From: Bacillota bacterium
GTDB taxonomy: Bacteria; Bacillota; Clostridia; Acetivibrionales; DTU013
Assembly (NCBI GenBank): GCA_023411715.1
Contig: JAEYOM010000121.1
Span: forward strand, 1-49,685
Direction: 5' to 3'
Length of the DNA: 49,685 nt
Shown here: piece by piece, positions 34,703 to 43,382 of the stretch
Layout of the letters: each line of letters starts with the position of its first letter
Position numbering within the stretch: position 1 is the first letter of the stretch
The notes under the pieces: model-generated
The model's database searches: none
The model's input: only the letters and a program-made list of their open reading frames with translations
Told to the model about the DNA's origin: nothing
Translations under genes and position numbers: made by a program

Positions 34703-36186
34703 GAGAGGAAATGCTCGTCATAGAGAACGGGAAAATAAGCAGTTCGGGCAATGAAATATACAGCGAGCTGTATTTGCATGTTTACAGGTCTGAAATATTC
34801 GGGGTCATATTTGATAACATATTGGACATGCAATGCCTGCTGGATCTTTTCAAGGGTAATAATATGCCGGATTCGGGAAGAATCTGTATAAACGATCAAA
34901 AGATCCTGCCTTCCGAATGCCCGAGATATTTCGGAAACTTTATCGCGGTAATAGAGAAGACCGGCAAGCTGATCGGTTCGTTAAGCGTTACGGAAAACGT
35001 GCTTTTATTCGCCGACAACATGCAAAAGTATTTTATAGGAAAAAAGAAATATGATCTTTTTTTAGACGGGATCAAAAAGAAGCTCCGCGTAAATATCAGC
35101 TCTGATAAACCCGTATCGGGACTAACCGAGAAGGAAAGGGTCATCATAGAACTGATTAAGGCATACGCCGAGGGTAAAAAGCTGGTCGCCCTTTCTGATA
35201 TCACAGGTTTTCTGAAGAGCACTGAAATCGATGAGGTTTTTTCGCTGATGGTGCGATTAAGGGAATCAGGAATGGCATTTATAATAATGGAAACCCTGGG
35301 TGACATTGTTTTTAAGTGGGTGGACAGGCTTGCAATAATACGTAACGGAAAAACACTGGGGATCTTGAGTTCCGGCGATATCAAACGCCAGCAGGTATTT
35401 TCGGCGTTGATCGGCGATCAGAAAAAGCAGCCTTACAAAAGAATGGTCACAATCAGGGAAAATGAATCATCAGGCAGGGTTGAAACCGAAGAGCAGCATC
35501 CTGTCCTGAAATTTGTTGACATAAATACTGAGATTTTGAAGGACCTCAATTTTTCTGTCAGTAGGGGAGAAGTAGTCAAGGTATATTATATGGACGACTC
35601 AAGCTGCAACCATATAATAGAACTGCTGAAGGGCATCAGGAAGCAGTCGTCGGGCCATATACTCATATCGGACCGGGAATACATGGTAAATGATACGCAT
35701 CAGGCCGTCGGCAAGGGTATATGTTTTGTGGAGGAGTCTCCATACAAAAGCATGTTTGTTTTTGAAATGAGCATTCTGGACAACATTTGTCTGACGCTTT
35801 CCCGAAAAGTGCCCATGATCTGGGTAAAGAGACGCTTTATCAAAAGCATAAAAGAGTTTGTTTCCCGTTTCATGGACGAAGATATCGAAAAGACAAAGCT
35901 GTCAGCACTCTCACCTGTAAAGCTGCAGCAGATAGCATACCTCAAGTGGTATATATACGCTCCTGCTGTGGTAGTCTGCGTTAAACCGTTTACGGAGGTT
36001 GATATCCACCTGAGAGAGGTCACTGTGGATATGATAGAGGTACTCAGAAGAAGAGGGATATCCGTTATAATACTGACGCCGAATTTCTCGGAGACCTACC
36101 TTATAGACGGCGAAACGGTCTACGTCCGTAATGGCTGCACCATAAGCGAGGATGATGTTTATCAGATAATCTACGGAGCAAAGTGA
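34699..36186 (+). CDS. Degenerate twin-ABC (MglA/RbsA-like) pseudo-ATPase
   Basis: A 495-residue protein with the two-cassette layout and length of sugar-importer ATPases (MglA/RbsA) but no recognisable catalytic motifs. In cassette 1 the segment aligned with Walker A reads IFGVIFDNILDMQCLLDLF, with no GKS/T. The signature region is SGLTEKERVIIELIK, and the Walker B position reads LVALSDITG instead of an LDEPT type. Cassette 2 (from about 275) has VVKVYYMDDSSCN at the Walker A position and VVCVKPFTEVD at Walker B. The DSGRI, RNGKTLGIL and RRRGISVIILTPNFSE elements still show the family. ATG overlaps the kinase stop (ATGA). It probably binds, without hydrolysing, in a sensor-transporter complex. 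Confidence 0.75.
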   Translation: MREEMLVIENGKISSSGNEIYSELYLHVYRSEIFGVIFDNILDMQCLLDLFKGNNMPDSGRICINDQKILPSECPRYFGNFIAVIEKTGKLIGSLSVTENVLLFADNMQKYFIGKKKYDLFLDGIKKKLRVNISSDKPVSGLTEKERVIIELIKAYAEGKKLVALSDITGFLKSTEIDEVFSLMVRLRESGMAFIIMETLGDIVFKWVDRLAIIRNGKTLGILSSGDIKRQQVFSALIGDQKKQPYKRMVTIRENESSGRVETEEQHPVLKFVDINTEILKDLNFSVSRGEVVKVYYMDDSSCNHIIELLKGIRKQSSGHILISDREYMVNDTHQAVGKGICFVEESPYKSMFVFEMSILDNICLTLSRKVPMIWVKRRFIKSIKEFVSRFMDEDIEKTKLSALSPVKLQQIAYLKWYIYAPAVVVCVKPFTEVDIHLREVTVDMIEVLRRRGISVIILTPNFSETYLIDGETVYVRNGCTISEDDVYQIIYGAK

Positions 36187-36253
36187 CAACCGGCTTCAGA
36201 TAATAAAATTGAAATGTTCTAAAAACAGACCCCCTTCATCTAAATATAGCAAG

Positions 36254-36282
36254 TTGAACGAAGTTTAGACCATTGTTATTAT
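36254..36282 (+). promoter_or_regulatory. Promoter of the sugar uptake operon
   Basis: TTGAAC (36254-36259), a 17-base spacer and TATTAT (36277-36282), 38 bases upstream of the mglB ATG. The transporter genes can therefore be transcribed separately from the sensor genes. Confidence 0.65.
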
Positions 36283-36319
36283 GTAAATGCATTATGAAAA
36301 TTCAAAAGGAGGGTTTCTC

Positions 36320-37441
36320 ATGAAACGCAGGTTAATTGCTTTATTACTAGGTATTTCGATAGTTCTGGCACTATCGGCTTGCGGCGGAAATACTACATCA
36401 CAGACAGATACGACAACACCTTCAAGCACTGCAGCGGCAGCTGAGACGACAGCAACCGGATCAGGCTCGGGCGAACTCCCGATACTCGGCGCCGGTATAT
36501 ATTCCGCATCCGATAACTTCAATTCCTATATCGGAAAAGGTATAACCAACACTGCCAAGGGTATTTTCCAGACCAACATCGAAGACGGACAGAATGACCA
36601 GTCGACTCAGAACAACCAGATCGATACGATGCTGGCAAAGGGAGCGAAAGTTATAGCTCTCTCGGTGGTCGACGTTACGGCGGCTCCTACCATTATAGAC
36701 AAGGCGAAGGAAGCCGGCAATATACCTGTTATTTTCTTCAACAAGGAGATCACTGACCAGTCGGTTATGCAGTCTTACGACAAAGCTTATTTCGTAGGTT
36801 CTACGGGCGTTGACTACGGCGCTGCGATACAGGGCCAGATGGTAGTAGACGCATGGAAGAAGAACCCGGCTCTCGATAAGAACAAAGACGGAAAGATACA
36901 GATGGTATATCTGATGGGCGACCCCGGGCACACAGCTGCAAAGCCGAGAGCCGACTATGTAAAGAAAGCCATCAAGGATGCAGGTATCGATTATGAAGTA
37001 CTCGCAGAAGATACAGGTATGTGGGTAACAGCAACAGCCAAGGACAAAATGGACGCATGGGTATCAAAATACGGCAATGAAATAGAATTCATAATCGCAG
37101 CAAATGACGCCATGGCACTCGGCGCGCTGACTTCGATCGAAGCGGCTGGCTTCAACACAAACGGCGCAGACAGCGATAAATATATTCCGGTCATAGGAAT
37201 AGACGCGCTCCCTGAAATGCTCGACAAGATCAAGAGCGGTGAAGTCATAGGCTCGGTACTGCAGGATGCAAGGACGCAGGGTGAAGTCATCGTAAAGATG
37301 GCTCAGAACCTCGCAGCAGGCAAAGATCCGGTAGACGGCTTGGAATACAAGCTCGACGAAGCAAAAGCAGTCCGTATCCCGTACAAGGCTATCACAGTAG
37401 ACAATATCAAGGAAGCGGAAGACACTTATTCAGCTAATTAA
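36320..37441 (+). CDS. mglB: Galactose/glucose-type sugar-binding lipoprotein (MglB-like)
   Basis: A 373-residue lipoprotein. The signal peptide ends in a lipobox (ALSAC, Cys at about 19), followed by a Ser/Thr/Ala-rich tether and a periplasmic-binding-protein type I fold (ILGAGIYSASDNFNSYIGKG...). It contains DKNKDGKIQ, the calcium-binding loop characteristic of the galactose/glucose-binding protein MglB, and NDAMALGALTSIEAAG near the hinge. It delivers a sugar to the MglA/MglC transporter downstream. Start set by aaaggaggg. The exact sugar is uncertain; the adjacent GH3 enzyme suggests glucose, galactose or a beta-glycoside. Confidence 0.9.
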   Translation: MKRRLIALLLGISIVLALSACGGNTTSQTDTTTPSSTAAAAETTATGSGSGELPILGAGIYSASDNFNSYIGKGITNTAKGIFQTNIEDGQNDQSTQNNQIDTMLAKGAKVIALSVVDVTAAPTIIDKAKEAGNIPVIFFNKEITDQSVMQSYDKAYFVGSTGVDYGAAIQGQMVVDAWKKNPALDKNKDGKIQMVYLMGDPGHTAAKPRADYVKKAIKDAGIDYEVLAEDTGMWVTATAKDKMDAWVSKYGNEIEFIIAANDAMALGALTSIEAAGFNTNGADSDKYIPVIGIDALPEMLDKIKSGEVIGSVLQDARTQGEVIVKMAQNLAAGKDPVDGLEYKLDEAKAVRIPYKAITVDNIKEAEDTYSAN

Positions 37442-37473
37442 AACAGCACCCTAAAGAAGGAATAGCAATTCTG

Positions 37474-37506
37474 AATATACGGAAGAGTCCAACTCTTCCG
37501 TATATT
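37474..37506 (+). promoter_or_regulatory. mglB-mglA intergenic hairpin
   Basis: Perfect 14-bp arms AATATACGGAAGAG and CTCTTCCGTATATT around tccaa, followed by tggataag and not a T-run. More likely an mRNA-stabilising or processing element that raises mglB over mglAC than a full terminator. Confidence 0.6.
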
Positions 37507-37602
37507 TGGATAAGAGGCAGGGCGCCTGGAGAAAGTCGTCCCGGGCATTACCGCCGGAGGGTCGAAGCCCCGGGTATTATCAACGGGCAAGGAGGGTTGA
37601 GA

Positions 37603-39135
37603 ATGGCAGACGCAGACGGCAGCATGAGCCGGAATTCGCAGGGAAGCAGTGAATATGTCCTTGAGATGAACCATATATCCAAACAGTTTCCAGGAGTTAA
37701 AGCTCTGGACGACGTATGTTTCAAGGTAAAGCCGGGGACGGTCCACTCCCTGATGGGTGAAAATGGAGCAGGTAAATCCACCTTGATGAAATGCCTGTTC
37801 GGGATATATTCAACAGACAACGGAGAAATCATACTGGATGGGAAAAAGGTGAATTTCGCAAGCCCCGCGGAAGCGTTGGAAAATAGAGTTTCGATGGTTC
37901 ACCAGGAGCTGAACCAGGTCCTCTATCAAACAGTTATGGAAAATGTGTGGTTGGGCCGTTATCCAAGAAAACTGGGCCTGATCAATGAAAAAAAGATGTA
38001 CACCGATACTAAGGAGATATTTGACAGTCTCAATATCGACGTGGATCCGAGGGCAAAGGTAGGCACGCTGCCGGTTTCACAAAAACAGATGATCGAGATC
38101 GCCAAGGCGGTCTCATACAATGCAAGGATAATAGTAATGGACGAACCCACATCCTCTCTTACGGAGAAGGAAGTGGAGCACCTGTTCAGGATCATTGACA
38201 AGTTGAAAAAAAAGAATACAAGCGTTATATATATATCTCACAAAATGGAGGAGATCCTCAGAATATCGAACGATGTCACCGTCATGAGAGACGGCAGGTG
38301 GATCGCCACTAAACCGGCTTCAGAACTGACTATAGACAGCATAATAAAAATGATGGTCGGCAGGGAACTGACGGAACGTTATCCTAAAAAAGAAACCGTT
38401 CCCGGGAAAGTCCTTCTGGAAGTTGAAAATATCTCCACTTTATCCCCCGCATTCCAGGATGTCGATTTTGCGCTGCACCGCGGCGAGATACTGGGTATCG
38501 CGGGACTTGTGGGTTCAAAGCGTACCGAAGTTCTTGAAACTTTGTTCGGTATCAGGCAAAAAGGCAAGGGCAGGATACTGATGAACGGGAAGGAAATAAA
38601 CAACAATTCGCCTCTTTCCGCCATGAAAAACGGCTTTGCCATGCTTACGGAAGAAAGGCGCAGCGACGGGATCTTCGCAGGTCTGAGCGTGACCTTCAAC
38701 ATGATCATCGCAAATCTGATCGAATACACGAAAAAAGGTTTTCTAAGCAACAGCCGTATTCGTAAAGATGTGCAGGATATGGTAAGCGCCATGAATATAA
38801 AAACCCCGTCCTCTAAAACCTGTATAGGCAATCTGTCCGGCGGCAACCAGCAGAAAGTAATTCTCGGCCGCTGGTTGCTTACACAGCCCGAAGTGCTCCT
38901 GTTGGACGAGCCCACGAGAGGCATTGATGTCGGGGCCAAATACGAGATATATCAATTGATGAACAAGCTGGCTTCGGAAGGAAAGGGGATCATCGTCGTC
39001 AGTTCTGAAATGCCGGAACTTTTAGGTATATGCGACAGGATCCTTGTAATGAGCAATGGACGCCAGTCGGACATTTTCGATGCAAAAACGGCAACACAGG
39101 TACAGATCATGGAGGCATCGGCAAAATACATTTAA
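37603..39135 (+). CDS. mglA: Sugar ABC transporter ATPase (MglA-like)
   Basis: A 510-residue twin-cassette ATPase. Cassette 1 has Walker A GENGAGKST (about 48-56), a VSQKQMIEIAKA signature and Walker B IVMDEPTSSLTEKE. Cassette 2 has GLVGSKRTEVLE in place of Walker A, normal for this family, then LSGGNQQKV and LLLDEPTRGIDVGAK. This is the working ATPase, in contrast with the degenerate homolog at 34699. ATG 37603 follows ggaggg by 6 bases. It energises import through MglC. Confidence 0.92.
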   Translation: MADADGSMSRNSQGSSEYVLEMNHISKQFPGVKALDDVCFKVKPGTVHSLMGENGAGKSTLMKCLFGIYSTDNGEIILDGKKVNFASPAEALENRVSMVHQELNQVLYQTVMENVWLGRYPRKLGLINEKKMYTDTKEIFDSLNIDVDPRAKVGTLPVSQKQMIEIAKAVSYNARIIVMDEPTSSLTEKEVEHLFRIIDKLKKKNTSVIYISHKMEEILRISNDVTVMRDGRWIATKPASELTIDSIIKMMVGRELTERYPKKETVPGKVLLEVENISTLSPAFQDVDFALHRGEILGIAGLVGSKRTEVLETLFGIRQKGKGRILMNGKEINNNSPLSAMKNGFAMLTEERRSDGIFAGLSVTFNMIIANLIEYTKKGFLSNSRIRKDVQDMVSAMNIKTPSSKTCIGNLSGGNQQKVILGRWLLTQPEVLLLDEPTRGIDVGAKYEIYQLMNKLASEGKGIIVVSSEMPELLGICDRILVMSNGRQSDIFDAKTATQVQIMEASAKYI

Positions 39136-39147
39136 ATAGCGGAGGTA

Positions 39148-40188
39148 ATGGATGTGAATGCGTTGAAGAGCAGGTTAACAAGCAACAACACATCGATAAA
39201 ACAACTGTTGGCCGAGAAGGCGATATACATTGTCCTGGTTGCGCTTCTAGTCATGGTGGTCATCATCGAGCCAAAGTTTTTATCGTTCGGCAATTTCAAA
39301 AACATTTTTGCGCAGTCTGCGACAAGAATCATCATTGCGCTGGCTGCCGGCATGGTTCTTATAATACAGGGCGTCGACCTTTCTACGGGACGCATGATCG
39401 GTCTGGCGGCCGTCATTTCAGCATCACTGCTGCAGCAGGCCAATTATGCCTACAGGATGTACCCGCACCTGCAGGAGCTGCCCATATATGTGCCGATTCT
39501 TGTAGTCATGGCAATATGCGCGCTGCTGGGACTGATCACCGGTCTTGCGGTCGCCGTTTTTAAAGTGCCGCCCTTTATTGCGACACTGGCCATGTCATTG
39601 ATTCTGTACGGGCTCTCGTCAATCTACTTTGACCGTCCTCCATATGGAGCTCAGCCTATCGGAGGTATCACAAGGGAATTCACAAAGCTGGCCACAGGTT
39701 CCATAGGCATAGGAAGCTTGAAGATACCCTATCTGATAATATACGCCCTTATCATTTGCGTAATCATATGGGTCTTATGGAATAAGACAAAATTTGGAAA
39801 GTATATGTACGCCGTAGGAGGAAATCCCGAAGCGGCAAAGGTGTCGGGTGTCAATGTTATCCGGACGCAGATAATGGTATATGCTTTGGCAGGGCTGATG
39901 TACGCATTGGCGGCATCCCTGGAAGTAGCGCGTATAGGCAGCGCATCCAATACTACGGGCAACGGATATGAACTGGATGCGGTCGCAGCCTGTGTTGTCG
40001 GCGGAGTTTCGCTTTCGGGCGGCGTCGGAAGCGTCGGCGGCATAGTTATAGGCGTCCTGATATTTACCGTAATCAATTACGGTCTGGCGTTCATAGGCGT
40101 TAACATGTACTGGCAGTATATCATTAAAGGTCTTATCATTTTACTGGCAGTCATCATCGACATGAGAAAGTATGTAAAGAGAAAGTAA
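39148..40188 (+). CDS. mglC: Sugar ABC transporter permease (MglC-like)
   Basis: A 346-residue permease of the BPD_transp_2 family with eight to ten transmembrane helices. It contains IQGVDLSTGRMIGLAAV, FIATLAMSLILYGL, the cytoplasmic coupling segment YAVGGNPEAAKVSG and CVVGGVSLSGGVGSVGG. It completes an MglBAC importer. ATG 39148 is only 2 bases from ggaggt; GTG 39154, 8 bases away, is a plausible real start. Confidence 0.9.
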   Translation: MDVNALKSRLTSNNTSIKQLLAEKAIYIVLVALLVMVVIIEPKFLSFGNFKNIFAQSATRIIIALAAGMVLIIQGVDLSTGRMIGLAAVISASLLQQANYAYRMYPHLQELPIYVPILVVMAICALLGLITGLAVAVFKVPPFIATLAMSLILYGLSSIYFDRPPYGAQPIGGITREFTKLATGSIGIGSLKIPYLIIYALIICVIIWVLWNKTKFGKYMYAVGGNPEAAKVSGVNVIRTQIMVYALAGLMYALAASLEVARIGSASNTTGNGYELDAVAACVVGGVSLSGGVGSVGGIVIGVLIFTVINYGLAFIGVNMYWQYIIKGLIILLAVIIDMRKYVKRK

Positions 40189-40243
40189 TATGGACAAAAT
40201 AAGAATAAACGGTAAAAATTTTAGCAGAAAGCAGGGTTGATAT

Positions 40244-42313
40244 ATGAGAGAAACAGCGCGCAGGACGAAATTGTCTGAAAATTGCAGCAAGGAGTCGATC
40301 CGGACATTTGTTGATGAAATCCTTCCACAGCTTACCCTGGAGGAGAAGATCGGGATAATGTCCGGTCAGTCCACGGAACAGAAGCTGATGGACGACCTGT
40401 TTGTCATCTGCCATTACAATATGAAACCGTATCCCACCATGGCAGTAGAACGTCTCGGGCTGCCCAACGTCCGTTTCGTCGACGGGCCGAGGGGAGTTGT
40501 TGCGGGCTCTTCGACATGTTTCCCCGTATCCATGGCAAGGGGCGCCACCTTTGACCGCAACCTCGAAGAAAGCATCGGCAGGGCGATAGGCGCCGAAATC
40601 AGGGCACAGGGCGGAAATTATTTCGGAGGCGTCTGCATAAACCTTCCACGTAACCCGAGATGGGGCCGCGCACAGGAATGCTACGGCGAAGACCAGTATC
40701 ACCTCGGCGAAATGGGGGCGGCCCTGACACGCGGAGTACAGAGTCAGAATGTTATGGCCTGTATCAAGCATTTTGCCATGAACAGCATGGAAAACGCACG
40801 CTTCAAAGTGGATGTGCATGCCGATAAAAGAACGATCCACGAAGTCTACCTCCCGCATTTCAAACGCTGCATCGAAGAGGGGGCGGCGTCCGTAATGGGG
40901 GCTTACAACAAGGTCGACGGCCACCAGGCATCCGAGAGCAAAATGCTGCTGAGGGATATTCTGAGGGACAAGTGGGGCTTTGAAGGCTTCACGCTCTCCG
41001 ACTTCATCTGGGCTGTAAAGGATCCGGTAAAAGCGGTCAGGAACGGAATGAACATCGAGATGCCCAGCATCATGCACTACCATGACGAACTGCCCAAGGC
41101 TGTCGAAGAAGGCAGGATCGATATCGGGGATATCAATGAGGCGGTAGGTTATATACTGAGGACCATATTGTACTATGAGACAAGGAAAGACCCCATGGAA
41201 TATACTCCCGACGTCATAGCATGTCCCGAAAACATTGCTGTAGCCAGGAAAGCCGCCGAAGAATCCATGGTGCTTTTAAAGAACAAGGATAACGTACTGC
41301 CTTTCAGCAAGGAAAAAACGAACAGGATCGTTGTGCTCGGCGTCCTTGGAGATACGGAAAACATCGGCGACCACGGCTCGAGCAAAGTACATCCCTATTA
41401 CACGATCACTCCGCTGCGCGGTTTGATGAGAAAAATGCCCACCGCGGAGATAATATATAACGACGGGTCCGATATAGAGGCAGCCAGAGCGCTGGCAAAG
41501 GACGCGGATGCGGTGGTAGTCGTCGCAGGCTACATCCATTCGGACGAAGGAGAATTCCTCGCGGACAGGAGCGATATTGCAGAGATGGGCGGAGACCGCG
41601 CATCCATGAGGCTCCACAAGAGAGACATCGACCTTATAAAGGGTCTGGAAGGCGTCAATAAGAATATGGTCTGCGCTTTGGTCGGCAGCAGCGCGATATT
41701 GATCGACGAGTGGGAAGACAAGATGCCCGCGATCATATTCTCCTTCTACAGCGGAATGGAGGGCGGCAACGTACTGGCGGACATACTTTTCGGTGACGTC
41801 TGCCCGAGCGGCAAGCTGCCGTATTCGGTCGCGTTCCTGGAAGAGGATTACCCGGCGTTCGATCCTGAAGCCGAACATGCGGAATATGGATATTATCACG
41901 GGTACGCGAAGCTTGACAAGGAAGGCAAAACTCCACTGTACCCGTATGGTTTCGGGCTTTCGTACACCACATTCTCTGTCAGCGCGCCGTGGGTCGAGGT
42001 ATTGAACGGCACTGCCAAGGTGAATGTCTTAATAAAGAATACAGGCAGCGTGAAGGGCGCAGAGGTAGTTCAGCTGTATGTAGGCTGCAAGGGCAGCAAG
42101 GCAGAACGCCCCGTCAAGGTGCTCAGGAACTTTGACAGAGTCGAACTGGAGCCCGGAGAAGAGAGGCAGATAGCCTTGGACGTAACGAAAAAGGCAATGG
42201 CTTATTTTGATGAGGCAGAGGACGACTTTGTCGAGGAAGACATCACTTATATAGCGTATGTAGGCAATTCCAGCGCCGAAAAGGATCTGAAGGCGGTGGA
42301 ATTCAAGTTCTGA
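40244..42313 (+). CDS. GH3 family beta-glycosidase
   Basis: A 689-residue cytoplasmic glycoside hydrolase family 3 enzyme with no signal peptide. The N-terminal barrel shows RFVDGPRGV, NLPRNPRWGRAQECYGED, IKHFAMNSMEN and the nucleophile Asp in TLSDFIWAV (about 270). Then come the alpha/beta sandwich (about 330-560, with GDHGSSKVHPYY and YSGMEGGN) and a C-terminal FnIII-like domain. SDF replaces the commoner SDW. Most likely it hydrolyses a beta-gluco- or xylo-oligosaccharide imported by MglBAC. It ends the operon and is followed by a hairpin. Confidence 0.9.
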   Translation: MRETARRTKLSENCSKESIRTFVDEILPQLTLEEKIGIMSGQSTEQKLMDDLFVICHYNMKPYPTMAVERLGLPNVRFVDGPRGVVAGSSTCFPVSMARGATFDRNLEESIGRAIGAEIRAQGGNYFGGVCINLPRNPRWGRAQECYGEDQYHLGEMGAALTRGVQSQNVMACIKHFAMNSMENARFKVDVHADKRTIHEVYLPHFKRCIEEGAASVMGAYNKVDGHQASESKMLLRDILRDKWGFEGFTLSDFIWAVKDPVKAVRNGMNIEMPSIMHYHDELPKAVEEGRIDIGDINEAVGYILRTILYYETRKDPMEYTPDVIACPENIAVARKAAEESMVLLKNKDNVLPFSKEKTNRIVVLGVLGDTENIGDHGSSKVHPYYTITPLRGLMRKMPTAEIIYNDGSDIEAARALAKDADAVVVVAGYIHSDEGEFLADRSDIAEMGGDRASMRLHKRDIDLIKGLEGVNKNMVCALVGSSAILIDEWEDKMPAIIFSFYSGMEGGNVLADILFGDVCPSGKLPYSVAFLEEDYPAFDPEAEHAEYGYYHGYAKLDKEGKTPLYPYGFGLSYTTFSVSAPWVEVLNGTAKVNVLIKNTGSVKGAEVVQLYVGCKGSKAERPVKVLRNFDRVELEPGEERQIALDVTKKAMAYFDEAEDDFVEEDITYIAYVGNSSAEKDLKAVEFKF

Positions 42314-42412
42314 TACTGCTGAAGGCGGAATGCGGGACACTTGGCTGCCAAAGGTAAAACGATGGACCAGATTTATACTTTTGATGTGTATTTGGAAAAA
42401 TATATTTTACTG

Positions 42413-42437
42413 ATGCCCGGCAGTAACTACCGGGCAT
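42413..42437 (+). terminator. Hairpin after the GH3 gene
   Basis: ATGCCCGG and CCGGGCAT arms around cagtaacta, followed by ttgcaaat. It lies about 100 bases after the stop. The weak T-run makes it a moderate terminator call. Confidence 0.5.
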
Positions 42438-42473
42438 TTGCAAATATATAACAGCTTCGATGAGTTGATCATA

Positions 42474-42568
42474 CCGAAGGCCGGCGCGTGTTACGATACC
42501 TGCCACGATACCCAGGGCCGCCATACGGCGCTGCGGTACTCTCAAGAGAATGATGTGCCGGCCTTCGG
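42474..42568 (+). other. Long-stem inverted repeat, possible structured RNA
   Basis: Perfect 12-bp arms CCGAAGGCCGGC (42474) and GCCGGCCTTCGG (42557) enclose about 70 bases that themselves contain ACGATACC twice, a GCCG/CGGC pair and CTCT/AGAG. The layout (closing stem with internal hairpins) is that of a structured leader. It lies about 70 bases upstream of the start of the next gene. No known class was recognised; a decayed coding segment is an alternative, since one frame is open across it. Confidence 0.4.
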
Positions 42569-42639
42569 GGAAATAAAAGCTTGGCGCGGCGTATCAGTCA
42601 AGCGTGAAAAGATATGCCGGTTTAGAAAGAAGGGGATTT

Positions 42640-43272
42640 ATGCCTATTGAAGATTTGAAAATAAAACTGATAAAAAACAGGAACAGTCCAGGCATGGACC
42701 TCCCTCTTTATACCATTTCCTATAAGGAAGACCTTAAAAGGCCGTATTACGCAAGCTATCAGATATTGACAGCCTTGATCGGACAAAGCGGAGTCTTTAT
42801 CGAATTGAACAGCGATTTGGCAGTCGTGGCTCCAAATGATAGACTGAATACTGTCAGAAATTATAAACAAATCGCTGGTTCCGTACCCGGCATAGAATTC
42901 CGCTCACGAAAGATTCAGTCCGCCCAGAGACCGACAATTCTGGGGTTTCTGTTTGAGACTCAAAAAAAGCTCGAGGCTGAAGAGCTTGTAGTATTTATTC
43001 CCAATAGTGTCTGGACCGGTGATAAGTTTATGGAAGCCCTTCCGATTAACGGCGCAAGGTATTATATAACCAAAGAACCTGAGGGCGAAGTAACAGGGCT
43101 GCCGGATGTCCGGAGCATCCTGGAAGGCTTCTGGAATATGACGGATGAAGATAAGGCAGATATGTTCAAATTCATTTTATTTGACCACCCTTTTCTGGGC
43201 AGAATGGGCATCACAGCTTGTGGTACCGATGAGCAGGAATTATTTGAGCTTTTGGGGAAGAAAGTCAAATAG
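42640..43272 (+). CDS. Hypothetical protein, no family recognised
   Basis: A 210-residue soluble protein with no signal peptide or membrane segment. The ATG follows agaagggg. It has alternating alpha/beta character (for example TISYKEDLKRPYYASYQIL and EELVVFIPNSVWTGDKFMEA) and an acidic helix before the end (MTDEDKADMFKFIL). Codon use is like its neighbours and it is full length within its own signals. A GC-rich inverted repeat lies upstream and short tandem repeats follow the stop. No function can be proposed. Confidence 0.6.
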   Translation: MPIEDLKIKLIKNRNSPGMDLPLYTISYKEDLKRPYYASYQILTALIGQSGVFIELNSDLAVVAPNDRLNTVRNYKQIAGSVPGIEFRSRKIQSAQRPTILGFLFETQKKLEAEELVVFIPNSVWTGDKFMEALPINGARYYITKEPEGEVTGLPDVRSILEGFWNMTDEDKADMFKFILFDHPFLGRMGITACGTDEQELFELLGKKVK

Positions 43273-43275
43273 AGG

Positions 43276-43382
43276 GCCCTGAGGTCAGGTAGAAAAGCCC
43301 CGAGATCAATAAGAGAGCCCCCGAGATCAAATAGAAAGGCCCTGAGATCAAGTAGGAAAGCCCTGAGATGATAACTCAGGGC
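43276..43382. repeat. Short intergenic tandem repeats, about 21 bp
   Basis: Five units, each beginning GCCCTGAG or GCCC(C)CGAG followed by atcaa-tag-aaa, start at 43276, 43297, 43317, 43339 and 43360. The last unit becomes the arm of the terminator hairpin. Confidence 0.8.
43360..43382. terminator. Terminator between convergent genes
   Basis: GCCCTGAG and CTCAGGGC arms around atgataa. It overlaps the stop codon of the FN3 gene on the minus strand. The flanking T-runs are poor. Confidence 0.5.

Noticed and set aside
37603..39135. Missing Walker A in the second cassette of MglA considered as degeneration
   Set aside because: The GLVGxxRTE form is normal in cassette 2 of MglA/RbsA/XylG-type ATPases, unlike the protein at 34699 in which both cassettes are degenerate.
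42438..42650. 70-codon frame across the inverted repeat
   Set aside because: No start signal, no recognised family, and the sequence is better explained by the long closing stem, although a decayed gene cannot be excluded.
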